A DNA stretch of 64,000 nucleotides from Linum tenue. Its lineage: Eukaryota > Streptophyta > Magnoliopsida > Malpighiales > Linaceae. Below the pieces are notes generated by a model, which saw only the letters and a program-made list of their open reading frames with translations, was not told the DNA's origin and ran no database searches. The DNA lies in contig CAMGYJ010000009.1 in assembly GCA_946122785.1 (NCBI GenBank), forward strand, positions 5,548,937-5,612,936. Direction: 5' to 3'. The translations under genes were made by a program, and so were the position numbers. Shown here one piece after another: positions 36,467-47,034 of this stretch (the stretch's first letter is position 1; each line of letters starts with the position of its first letter).

Positions 36467-37756
36467 ATGAATATTCCCATGCTTGGCACCAAGATCAAAA
36501 ACCATGATGTGTGTCTTATTGATAGTGCATCGACACATACAATCTTGAAGGATAAGAAATATTTTTCTCATCTTGAAATGCGAGAAGCAAATGTTAGTAC
36601 TATATCTGGAAGTACAAATCTAATTGAAGGCTCCGGAAGAGCTAGTGTATTGTTACCAGAAGGAATCAAGTTGTATATCAATGAAGCCTTATACTCTTCA
36701 AAGTCTCAAAGAAATTTATTGAGTTACAAAGATATTCGCCGAAATGGATATCATATTGAGACAAAGGAAGAAGAGAATAAAGAGTATATTATGATAACAA
36801 ATATGGTATCCGATAAAAAATACATATTGGAGAAATTGCCTGCTATTTCTTCTGGGTTGTACTACACGTTTATTAGTACAATTGAAACACATGCAGTGGT
36901 AAACCAGAAGTTTACAAATCTTGATAATTTTATAGTTTGGCATGAGCGGTTAGGCCATCCCGGATTGATTATGATGCGGAAAATCATTGCCAATACATGT
37001 GGACATCCAATGAAAGGTCACAAAATTTATCAGTTTAAAGATGTACCATGTGTTGCATGTTCTCGTGGCAAGTTGATTATACGGCCATCACCTGTGAAAG
37101 TAAGGAGTGAATCTCTCACATTTTTAGAACGTATACAGGGTGATATATGCGGGCCAATTCACCCACCATGTGGACCATTTAGATATTTTATGGTTTTAGT
37201 TGATGCATCAACTAGATGGTCACATGTGTGCTTACTATCAACTCGCAACCTGGCGTTTGCTAGATTACTTGCCCAATTGATACGACTACGAGCACATTTT
37301 CCTGATTTTCCAATCAAGAAAATACGTCTAGATAATGCTGGTGAATTTACTTCACAAACTTTCAATGACTATTGTATGTCCACTGGGATTGATGTTGAAC
37401 ATCCTGTAGCACATGTTCATACACAAAATGGCCTTGCAGAATCATTCATTAAGCGTTTGCAACTTATTGCAAGACCATTGCTTATGAAAACAAGCTTGCC
37501 AATATCTTGTTGGGGACATGCTATATTGCATGCGGCAACATTAATTCGCATAAGGCCAACAAGTTATCATGAAATTTCCCCCTTGCAAATGGTTTTTGGT
37601 CAGGAACCTAATATTTCCCATCTAAAAATATTTGGGTGTGCCGTCTACATCCCTATTGCTCCACCACAGCGTGTTAAGATGGGTCCTCAAAGGAGGTTGG
37701 GAATTTATGTTGGATATGAGTCTCCGTCAATCATAAAATACTTAGAACTTAGGTAA
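36467..37756 (+). pseudogene. Copia element III pol, protease-integrase part, interrupted
   Basis: An open frame of 429 residues, truncated by an insertion. The order is: aspartic protease with a D-S-A active-site triplet (CLIDSASTHTIL); GAG-pre-integrase zinc finger (HERLGHPG and CVACSRGK); and an integrase core whose presumed catalytic acidic residues are the Asp in GDICGP, the Asp in RLDNAGEF and the Glu in NGLAESF. The frame ends when it enters the hAT-like insertion at 37749. The continuing pol resumes at 38773 after the 8-bp target duplication, so the polyprotein is disrupted by this single insertion. Confidence 0.9.
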
Positions 37757-38764
37757 CCTAATTCGTGCATCAAGGCCTGCCGCTCCCGCTCCAGCGCGTG
37801 AAAACGCGAACTTTCAACAAGTCTTCTATAATTCGCGAACTGAAATTAATTGGAGCGCGAACTAAGTTTTCTGGAGCGCGATCTCCCTGTGGTTGTCCTG
37901 GATAGCATCGGCAGCTCTATTTGTCGGCCCATCGATGTTTCCGTCAGCTATTTCTGGCGTTCCGCCGTCCCCAGCCCTGACTTCAACCTCAGTTCCCAAT
38001 GACGAATCAACCTTCTCCTTGCGATGCGCTGCCGCTACCACAAGCCGACGACGTCCTACCGAAGAAAGGAGAAGTCTCGTAGCCGTTGAATGTTGAAACC
38101 AATTTTGATCTCTCTCTGGGGCGGATCTGAGGGAGTAGCTACCGTGGGAGAGACTAGTTGTATCGATTGAATGATTGATGCAATTCTCCTTCTTTTTCTT
38201 CTTCACGATCGATTCTCTCACTCAGGAATTGAAAGCAGAGAACAAGAAAAGAACAAGGGAGGAGAAATATACAAACGTTGATGTGTATCACCACCGATTA
38301 GAAACAGAGGAAGATGGGTGGTCGTTGTTTAGAGAGAGATGGATAGAGATAAGTGGTGGAGAGATAAGTGGTGCAGTGATGTGGGAGAGCTATTTGCGTA
38401 TAAAAATAAAGATAATCATTAGTTTTTAATTAACTGGATTTCCACTCCCAAACCATGAAATTAAATCATGCTTTAGAAAAGTCCAACTAATTTGACTATG
38501 CTAATTCAGTAATCCTAATGGTTTTTAATAGATATTCTCCTCATACAATATTTAATGGAATTTCTTCACAAGTTCATCAAAATATAATGTAAAAAAATAA
38601 ATATTTACTATATTTTAAGCATCATAATTAATATATATTGAAAAAATAATATAATTATTCACGCTCTTTTCACGCTCTCGATATTGAATTCTTAAGAAAT
38701 AGTCGCTCTCGCGCTCTCGCTCTCGCTCCCGCTCCCGCTCCCGCTCCACGAACTGGTTACCTAA
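37749..38764. mobile_element. hAT-like non-autonomous element inserted in Copia pol
   Basis: 1,016 bp. The termini TTAGGTAACC and GGTTACCTAA are exact inverted repeats, and TTCGTG continues the similarity. It is flanked by CTTAGAAC at 37741-37748 and 38765-38772. An 8-bp duplication fits hAT. Subterminal motifs GCGCGAACT/GCGCGATC at the left and GCTCTCGCGCTC/GCTCCC repeats at the right (38700-38747) may be transposase-binding sites. The core (about 37870-38230) is GC-richer, with a 119-residue minus-strand frame of no recognisable family, possibly a captured host sequence. Confidence 0.8.
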
Positions 38765-38774
38765 CTTAGAACCC

Positions 38775-41000
38775 TTGACGGGAGATTTATTCACTGCTCG
38801 TTTTGCTGATTGTCATTTTGACGAATCAGTTTTTCCAACATTAGGGGGTGAGAACAAACAGCTGGGAAAAGATATTTGTTGGAATGAATTATCATTATCT
38901 CACCTTGATCCTCGTACTAGACAATGTGAACTGGAAGTTCAAAAGATAATTCATTTACAAGGTTTAGCAAACCAACTGCCGGATTCGTTTACTGACCAGA
39001 AAAGAGTGATAAAGTCACACATACCAGCTGTAAATGCTCCAGTGAAAGTTGATGTCCCTGTTGGACAATCTGAAATTGCAAATGAATCTAAACCACGAAT
39101 GAAGCGTGGTAGACCAGTAGGTTCCAAGGATAAAAATCCTCGAAAAAGAAAAGGAGCTATGAATCAAGTTGATCAAATCGAGGATATGAAAGCTCAAGAA
39201 GAGTCCCCAAGCATAACTAAGATTGTAGTTCCCGAAGAACATCAGGTACCTGAGAGTTTTGATAATGAAGAGATCTCAATCAATTATGTCTTGGATGGAA
39301 AATGTTGGAACCGAAGTAAAATAATCGTCGACGATGTTTTTGCTTACGCTGCAGCGTTGAGTGTGATGAATGAAAATGAGGATCATGAACCAAGATCTAT
39401 TGATGAATGCAAATCAAGAGATGATTGGCCAAAGTGGAAAGAGGCCATTGAGGCGGAATTAAACTCGCTTTCAAAGCGAAAGGTTTTTGGACCGGTAGTC
39501 CTTACACCAGAAAACGTAAAGCCAGTGGGATACAAATGGGTTTTTGTGCGGAAAAGAAATGAAAAGGGTGAAGTCGTGAGATATAAAGCACGTCTTGTCG
39601 CACAAGGATTCTCACAGAGACCTGGCATTGATTATGAGGAGACATACTCCCCTGTGGTGGATGCAACTACGTTTCGATACTTGATTAGTCTAGCAGTCCG
39701 AGAAGGACTAGATCTGCGTCTAATGGATGTTGTGACAGCCTATTTGTATGGATCACTTGAGAATGATATATATATGAAACTCCCTGAAGGATTCACTTTG
39801 CCAGAAGCAAACAAAACACATTCTCGAGAAAAATTTTCTATCAAATTGAACAAATCCTTGTATGGATTGAAACAATCTGGACGAATGTGGTACAATCGTC
39901 TCAGTGAATATTTGATGAAAGAAGGATACAAGAATGACCCTATTTGTCCATGTGTTTTTCTAAAGAGATCGGGTAGTGAGTTTGTTATAATATCAGTTTA
40001 TGTTGATGACATAAACATCATTGGAACTCTCGAAGAGCTTCCAAAAGCAGTTGATTGCTTGAAGAAAGAGTTTGAAATGAAAGATTTAGGAAGAACAAAG
40101 TTTTGTCTTGGATTACAGATTGAACATTTGAAGGATGGTATTTTTGTGCATCAAGAAGGATATGTTGAAAAGGTGCTTAAGAGATTTTATATGGACAAAT
40201 CACACCCGTTGAGTAATCCAATGGTTGTAAGATCACTTGATGTGAAAAGAGATCCATTTAGACCTCGAGAAAGTGATGAAGATCTGCTTGGCCCTGAAGT
40301 GCCATATCTTAGTGCGATAGGAGCATTAATGTATCTAGCCAGTCATACACGACCCGATATATCGTTTGCTGTGAATATATTGGCAAGATATAGCTCTTCT
40401 CCCACTAAAAGACATTGGAATGGAGTTAAACATTTACTCCGTTACCTTCGAGGAACGACAGATATGGGCTTGTTCTATTCGAGTGCATCGAAGATGGATT
40501 TAGTGGGATATGCAGATGCAGGATATCTTTCAGATCCTCACAATGGTAGATCTCAGACAGGATATTTGTTCACTTGTGGTGGTACAGCCATTTCGTGGCG
40601 ATCCACAAAACAAACTATAACAGCCACATCATCCAATCATGCTGAAATCCTAGCAATTCACGAGGCAAGTCGTGAATGTGTTTGGTTAAGATCTATAATT
40701 CGACACATTAGAGAATCGTGTGGACTATCTCTAGGAAAAATGATCCCGACGATCATGTATGAAGATAATGCAGCATGCATTGCTCAATTAAAGGAAGGAT
40801 ATATTAAAGGAGATAGAACAAAACATATTCCACCCAAGTTCTTTTTCACTCATGATCTTCAAAAGAGTGGTGAAATAATTGTTCAAAAAGTTCGTTCAAG
40901 TGAGAATCTAGCAGATTTATTCACCAAGTCACTCCCAACGACAATCTTTGTAAAGCTTGTTCGTGAAATTGGAGTTCGACGACTCAAAGATCTGAGCTGA
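38775..41000 (+). pseudogene. Copia element III pol, reverse transcriptase-RNase H part
   Basis: About 740 uninterrupted codons downstream of the hAT-like insertion. It holds the end of integrase (with a basic KRGRPVGSKDKNPRKRK segment), reverse transcriptase with YVDD at 39999-40010, and RNase H (DLVGYADAGYLSD, the SSNHAE Glu, then an ED-N-A block) to the TGA at 40998-41000. There is no internal stop. It lacks its own start because the polyprotein is split upstream, so it is listed as a broken gene although recently active in sequence terms. Confidence 0.9.
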
Positions 41001-41143
41001 TGTGGTCATGAGGGGGAGCATATACGCGCTGCACTCTTTTTCCCTTAACTATGGTTTTTCCCACTGGGTTTTCCTGGTAAGGTTTTTAATGAGGCAGCAT
41101 GAGATAGCGTAATAATGCAATCTAGTGGTCATCCAAGGGGGAG

Positions 41144-41729
41144 TATTATGTAAATATTTATATTTGGATGACCAATGACCTACCACATTAGATGCTCACT
41201 TGGGAGTTACATGTAACTCCCATTCCTATATTATTATCTCTAATTCATATGCATTGATGTAATGGTTACCAAAGGGTGCCTATAAATAGAGCACACTATT
41301 GTATCACAAATGGTGTATGAATAAGAAGAATTATTCCCCTGAGCACTTCTATTATGCTATATAGCATTGGTGCTTTAATGTACAACTTAAAATTGTACCT
41401 TAACATTAAATGTATAAGTTTAGGTTGTACCATAAAGCAATTTGTATCATTATGTTATGGTACAACTTTACAACTTGAAGTTGTACCATCACATAAAGGT
41501 ACAAGCTCAAGTTGTACCATAAAAGAATTTTTCCCAAAAGTATAGGTACAATCTGAAGTTGTACCATAACGTAAATGTACAATTTTAAGTTGTACCATAA
41601 AAGCAAAAAACCAATAGCACCAATACTATATAGTATTGTAAAATTTCTCTTATTCCCCTCACTTCTCTTGTGTCTTTCCTCCTCCAATCTTCTCTTATAG
41701 TTGCTTACATTTCCACTAGCTTTATAACA
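41144..41729 (+). repeat. 3' LTR of Copia element III, interrupted by a MITE
   Basis: 586 bp, equal to 267 bp of LTR plus a 309-bp MITE and 10 bp of target duplication. The LTR TATA box (41281-41288) points toward the RING-ligase gene that starts at 42136. The MITE lies about 50 bp downstream of it. Confidence 0.93.
41341..41649. mobile_element. MULE-type MITE built of repeated TTGTACC hairpins
   Basis: 309 bp with GAG...CTC ends and imperfect inverted repeats of about 35 bp sharing CTATATAG(C/T)ATTGGTGCT. Flanked by TTATTCCCCT at 41331-41340 and 41650-41659 (10 bp, MULE-like). The interior holds about five imperfect copies of a roughly 35-bp unit centred on GGTACAA...TTGTACCATAA, each self-complementary. 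It is absent from the 5' LTR, so it landed after element III integrated. Confidence 0.85.
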
Positions 41730-41734
41730 AATAT

Positions 41735-42135
41735 TAAATTAATAAAAATTGTCGTCGAAAAAGGAAGAGGTGGTGTAAAGAAGCCAACTTTTAGCAACAA
41801 ACAAGGGTGCTGTGCATCTCTCTCTGCGTCTCTTTTCACCCTCCTATCTATAATCCCTAAAATCATCATCATCATCATGAGATCAACAACAACAACAAAA
41901 AATGGTGGAGCGTTAGAGTGGAACTTCTACGCGATCCCTCGTCTCTCCCCCTTTCCCTACCATTATCCCTCTCCACTCTTGATTCCTTTCCCCCCACCCA
42001 CCCCACTCCTCCGCCGCCCTCTCTCTCTCTCTCTCCGCCACCGCTTCCGCCGGCAAAGAAACCCAATAATAGCTTAGCTCCACCCACCCCACCCTCCTCA
42101 AACTTTCTAGATCCGCCCAATTCTCTCTCTGAGTC
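41735..42135 (+). promoter_or_regulatory. Remaining proximal promoter and 5' leader of the LUL-type gene
   Basis: Only about 400 bp separate the Copia target duplication from the ATG. The stretch is CT-rich with an ATC repeat near 41861-41880 and a long pyrimidine run at 41935-42110 typical of a leader. No clear TATA box is visible. Upstream control DNA has been displaced by 7.2 kb. Confidence 0.5.
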
Positions 42136-44092
42136 ATGGGCAACATCAGCAGCAGCGGCGTGAACGGCCGGCGGAGGCACGGTAGCCGGCGGAGCCACCC
42201 TCCCCCACAGCCGCCTCCTCCCGCCACGCCGCAGCCGGAGATCAGCGCCAACCGATACGTATTCGCCGCCGCCACGCCTTACCCACCCTCGCCGAATCCG
42301 AACGCTCCACCGCCTCCACCTCCTCACCCTCACCCTCCGCCTCCTCCCTCGTACTACCACCAGTACCCGGGCTACTACCCGCCGCCACCTCCCGCCATGC
42401 CCCTCCCGCTGCCGGCGCCGTACGATCACCACCACCGCCCCGACCACGCCCACTGGGTCGGCGGGAGGTACCCCTGCGGGCCCATGGTGCAGCCCCCGGC
42501 GCCTTATGTCGAGCACCAGAAGGCCGTCACGATTCGCAACGACGTCAATTTGAAGAAGGAAACGCTGAAGCTGGAGCCCGATGAGGAGAATCCAGGGATG
42601 TCTCTGGTTTCCTTCACTTTCGATGCTACTGTTGCTGGAAGGTAAAGATGGGTGAATGGATTTCTTGTGTGTTTAATTGGTCTGCCTAGATTTGTTTGCT
42701 TTTCTGGGGATATTGTTGACTTGGGAGATCTTCTCACTGGTACGAACTTGTATGATGCGCCATTGAATGAATGGGACAGAGGCGCCCTACATATTAAGCT
42801 GGAGTTTATGTGGGGATTCCTTCTGAAAATGATTATTTTTAGAGTGGAAATTATCCTCGTCGTGTGTTCTATGGATAAATATATCGGTAATTGATGACTG
42901 ATAATAGTAGATGAACAGGAATGGTGATGACCGGAAGCTATTGTTGTTGAATTTTTTTTCTCTCCTTGTATCTGAAAACACAATTAGATTATGGTTGATG
43001 CCTGAATTGTTTAAATAGGGTGAAACCAAGCTGAACTCTTTGTACTTTAGGGTACTGCTACTGGCACAATTGTTGCTGTTGGTACAATGGATTTTTGGTT
43101 TGCTGCAGAATTGTTGGCGAATGTTTGCTATGAGTTCTTTTTGTAGAATAAGATATTCGTGTGTTGGATATTTGGATTTCAAGTCCTCTGTTCTTTGCAT
43201 CAGAGGCAACAACCTGAATATTTATGGATCATATTTCTGGTTACTTGGTCACTCACGTTTGTGTTGCTTGTGCAAGCAGCATCACCATTATATTCTTTGC
43301 AAAGGAAGGTGATAACTGTGTCCTGACACCAACAAAGGAAGATCTTTTCCCATCGGTGACAGTTAGTTTCCAGCATGGTCTGGGGCAAAAGTTCCGGCAG
43401 CCATCTGGAACAGGGATCGACTTCTCAAAGTTTGAGGAACGGGAGCTGCGCAAGGTGGAAGGTGAAATGGACATTTATCCGCTTGTGGTGAAGGCAGAGG
43501 CAATGCCCGCCAGCCAGAGTGGGCCAGATGGGAATCAAACGCCTGGGATCTCTAATTCTCAGATAACTCAGGCGGTGTTTGAGAAGGAGAAAGGCGAGTA
43601 CCAAGTCAGGGTAGTGAAGCAGATTCTGTGGGTGAACGGGATGCGTTATGAGCTGCAGGAGATATACGGGATTGGAAACACAGTTGATGGTGATGCCGAT
43701 GCAAATGACCCTGGTAAAGAATGTGTCATTTGCCTCTCGGAACCACGTGATACTACTGTTCTTCCTTGCCGACACATGGTAAGTTGAATTCCTTCCCTTG
43801 ACACAGCATTCTTAATTTTATTTTGCTGAATCAACTGTTTGGTTAATTGTTTTCTGGTGATCTCTGTATATCCTAGCAAAACTTAGATAATCCAGTCGTC
43901 ACTTGTCACAAAATGCATTGTTATGCTTGTTGAAATGAGGCCATGCTTGACGTTGATAATCGTGTGTCTTTGCAGTGCATGTGCAGCGGTTGTGCCAAGG
44001 TGTTGAGGTTCCAAACGAATCGTTGCCCGATCTGTAGACAACCAGTCGAGCGGCTTTTAGAGATTAAGGTTAATAATGGCACAGATGAATAG
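42136..44092 (+). CDS. LUL: RING-type E3 ubiquitin ligase of the LOG2/LUL family
   Basis: Three exons, 42136-42641, 43280-43778 and 43976-44092 (GT-AG introns), encode 373 residues, close to the Arabidopsis LOG2/LUL proteins. The N-terminus MGNISSSG is a strong N-myristoylation site, implying membrane attachment. Residues about 20-130 are Pro/Tyr/His-rich and disordered. The conserved DAR2/LUL domain follows ([19 protein letters not shown], then FTFDATVAG joined across intron 1). The C-terminal C3HC4 RING has CVICL, PCRHMCMCSGCA and [12 protein letters not shown]2 family members ubiquitinate GDU1-like and other targets in amino-acid export and ABA responses; the substrate here is unknown. A young Copia element ends about 0.4 kb upstream in the same orientation. 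Confidence 0.95.
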
Positions 44093-44435
44093 GTGCCTGC
44101 CCAAAGCAAGGAAGCAGCAGTAGCTGCTGAAGTGTTTTTATCTGTTTGTTGTATAGTATTACGGTATTGTTTTCGCTTCTCCAGGTCAAGGGCATAATTT
44201 TCTGTGTTTCGGGTGTGTTTTGGTTTGCTGGCATTCTAATAAGAGAAGATTGATTGAGAGACCAAGTATTAAGCAATTGGCATTTGGATCTGAAATATGT
44301 TAAGCCAGTAATGGCTTCTACATAGCAGTTGGGTGTAGCTTAGTTACAACTTACAAGTTTGTTTGGCACTTTGGCCAGGAAACACACCCTTACGCAGAGT
44401 CTGGTTTACCTTATATGCGAGTGTAGGACCTAGGA
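44093..44435 (+). other. 3' UTR of the LUL-type gene and flank
   Basis: T-rich transcript-like sequence following the stop codon. No further feature. Confidence 0.4.
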
Positions 44436-44540
44436 ATGGTAATGTGCAGGTGCGGGGCGGGTTTTTTTATACAATGACCCGCCCTGTGGTAGGGCGGGTA
44501 ATTTATTACGGGTCGCTAGTCGGGTAGGTCGATACAATGA
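44436..44540. repeat. Fragment of the GGGCGGGT hAT-like family
   Basis: GGAATGGTAATGTGCAGGTG, then GGGGCGGGT and the inverted ACCCGCCC/GGGCGGGT segments. Similar in composition and motif order to the 29.9 kb inner repeat and the 45970 element, but short and without clear termini. Confidence 0.4.
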
Positions 44541-45105
44541 GTATGCAATTTATATGAAATTTCAAGTAACTTTATCCGACTTCCATCGCTAGATAATAGA
44601 ATTGCACAGAGTAACCAGTAAACCTAAGACCAGGGTTGATATTTAGAACCTGAATTCTATACTGCATTGCTAGATTACAGTTATACTTTGTCGATGTTTA
44701 GTTGTGTCGATTTAAGTGAGTCAACCAACATTCTTAATATTCCTGCCATCATGTACCTTCCATTTTAGCCACCATGATGGTATAAAAATGTTTTCATTGA
44801 TATTTAATTATTTTTGTTTTAAAATATATTAAAATGTTTTCAGTGTGTAACTGTAGATTACTGAACCAAACTATGCTTCATCTCATTCTCAATAATAGAT
44901 ATCGGATTAATGTGCAATGGTATGCATTATATGATCTCAATTTTTAGTATTTAGATTATTCAGGTAAGAAGTACTTGAGAATATATTCTTAAAACCGATC
45001 TCATAGGGATAGCAATCAAACTTCGCAACTGTGAGTACTCAATGATAAAAAAAAGTTTTGTAAAAAAAAAATGATAAAAAAAGTAATTCAGAAAAAAATA
45101 AAGAA
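44541..45105. other. AT-rich intergenic DNA
   Basis: No gene recognised. Confidence 0.4.
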
Positions 45106-45109
45106 TTAA

Positions 45110-45425
45110 AATGGTATCCACCCAATTGACCTTCTTGACGATCACTTTGACATCTCCTTCAAACCTCATCTCTGTGAAGCCGTGAACCAGACACTATAAA
45201 GTACCCTCCCGGAGCACGAGCAACTCGACCACCATAGGCTTTAAGGCTTATCATTCAACGGAAACTGAACCCCATTAGCCAAAAGGATTTCCCTAGCTTG
45301 GTTCATAATAACCATCCCGCCTGCCGAATGAGACTCACTCCTTGTAGCCCTATCCCACATACAAACAGCCAAATTAGTCCCCCCAGGACTCAATTGATGT
45401 ATCAAAAAGATGAAAGATTGAAGTA
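45110..45425 (-). pseudogene. LINE RNase H (RVT_3) relic
   Basis: On the minus strand an AGGMVIMNQAREIL-ANGVQFP strand is followed, after a stop near 45240, by MVVELLVLREGTL, a second stop at the expected Trp position, then MRFEGDVKVIVKKVN. This order is that of the RNase H domain at the end of plant LINE ORF2. It is isolated and multiply broken. Confidence 0.6.
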
Positions 45426-45961
45426 CTCGGTCCATCGGCAAACTTACGCACTCTTCATACTGCTGATTAAATTGACACATCAAGGCAAAGATCCCAAATT
45501 GTTTACCCTAAAAAACAACTCAATTACGAGATCGTCAGACCCTCCATACCTCCAATCCTCCCTTCACACCTTTTTTTTTCTTTATCCCTTTCAACAAGAT
45601 TGGGCTAATTATTTATTGCTTGATAAATGTGTCGAATCGTAAATAAATTATTTAAATAATATTTTAGTTTTTCTTATGAATTACGAATGTTTTAGAAATG
45701 AATGCGTTAAATTCATATAAAAATTATTGTGTCTTTGCTGATTTCATGATTTATCAACTTGTTTAGTGTTATAATTAAAGATCTTCGTATTGAATTTTAG
45801 ATATAATCATATTGGATGCACGGATTGGTATTACTTATGGGTACTCGAGTATGAATTTGGGCATGCAAAACCTTCCCAAACATGAGCATTAGACAAATAT
45901 GAGTTTCGATATTCAGAAAATAAGAATGGTTCAAGTAAAGCTGCCCAAACCCACCCCACCC
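45426..45961. other. Intergenic DNA, no gene
   Basis: AT-rich, then CCACC-rich just before the hAT-like element. Confidence 0.35.
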
Positions 45962-45969
45962 CACCCCAC

Positions 45970-46645
45970 TAGGGATGGCATGGGGCGGGTTGGGCGGATT
46001 TTGTCAAACCCAAACTCAAACCCATGGGTTTATCCGCCAAAAAAACTCGGGGTAATACCCGTTGGGTTTGAAAAACTCAAACCTTACCCAACCCAACCCG
46101 CTGGGTATCCGCGAGTTCATGGGTACCCGTGGGTTTTTGTGGTAAAAATTTTACAATAACAAGTTTCTTTCAAAATAAAAGTTTAACATCAATTTTCTCA
46201 TACAAATTAATCATACAAAAAACACCAATCTAGAGCATACAAGCAAACCGCAAATGATCAATACAAATTGTTCAAAATTAAAGATAAATATCTATAAACA
46301 ATAAGATTAATTAAAAGCTTCTTTCTCGTCAACTAAGTTTCTTCACTCTCCACTTCATCATATCAATTTCATTCTAAACAATTAGAAAGAACAAATTATA
46401 CATGTCTCCACAAACATAAAGAATATTAGTTGTTTAAGGAAAATATTGTTTTTAGAATATTAAATATATCGGGAAAGTAATTATATGTGTATTGGCGGGT
46501 TGACCTAAACTCAAACCCAACCCGACCCGACGAATAGTGTAGCGGGTTTAAACCCGAACCCAGCCCAAAACCCGTCAACATGAGTTTTACCCGCGTTGAC
46601 AAGATTGAGTCGGGTGGGTACCCGTGGGTTTTGTTGCCATCCCTA
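45970..46645. mobile_element. Complete small hAT-like element (TAGGGATGGCA family)
   Basis: 676 bp from TAGGGATGGCA to TTGCCATCCCTA, with GGGTTGGG/CCCAACCC-rich subterminal arms and an AT-rich core without coding capacity. It is flanked by CACCCCAC at 45962-45969 and 46646-46653, an 8-bp duplication typical of hAT. The left flank is itself a CCACC-type repeat, which weakens the duplication slightly, but the matching termini support the boundaries. Related fragments lie at 8820, 20789, 29640-30605, possibly 44436, and 63976. Confidence 0.8.
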
Positions 46646-46653
46646 CACCCCAC

Positions 46654-47034
46654 CCATTACCATACCTATCTTACATGTCACAAGACTCACAACTCACAAA
46701 TCCTTTAAATAATAATTTTGCAAATACATCATAAAATAGTCTCATGACATTTGACACTAATGTCGACAACAATTTATTATACACCGAACGAAAACACACA
46801 TGAGCGTTCAACTACTCCGGAATGGTGTAATCCAAACACAACAAACACTTTCCACTCGGTGGAAAGACACACGGAATGGTTGCTTATTTAGAACTGCCTC
46901 AACCATAAAAGGCGACAACAACAACATGGACGACTTAATAGCATCCTTTTTGGTACGGTACACAACACAACAATGACAAAAGGCTTACAATCTTCATCGT
47001 CCATCAATCAATCAGCCATGGCAGATTTAGGCTC
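46654..47034. other. 3' flank of the methyltransferase-like gene
   Basis: Short AT-rich region that probably contains the minus-strand gene's 3' UTR. No other feature. Confidence 0.4.

Larger units (their letters stand above)
34547..41729 (+). mobile_element. Young full-length Ty1/Copia retrotransposon (element III)
   Basis: 7,183 bp, with LTRs at 34547-34813 and 41144-41729. The LTR ends are TATTATG...TAACA, and the flanking 5-bp target duplication is AATAT (34542-34546, 41730-41734). The 3' LTR carries a 309-bp MITE. With that and its target duplication set aside, both LTRs are 267 bp and identical by eye, which implies very recent integration. A putative primer-binding context CGTTATCAGCACGAG follows the 5' LTR, and the polypurine tract AAGGGGGAG (41135-41143) precedes the 3' LTR. 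Gag and pol are otherwise open except for a 1,016-bp hAT-like insertion in pol. It is the same lineage as element I. Confidence 0.95.

Noticed and set aside
41875..42516. 213-residue minus-strand frame rich in Arg and Gly
   Set aside because: It lies antisense to the proline-rich first exon and leader of the LUL-type ligase, and composition alone explains it.
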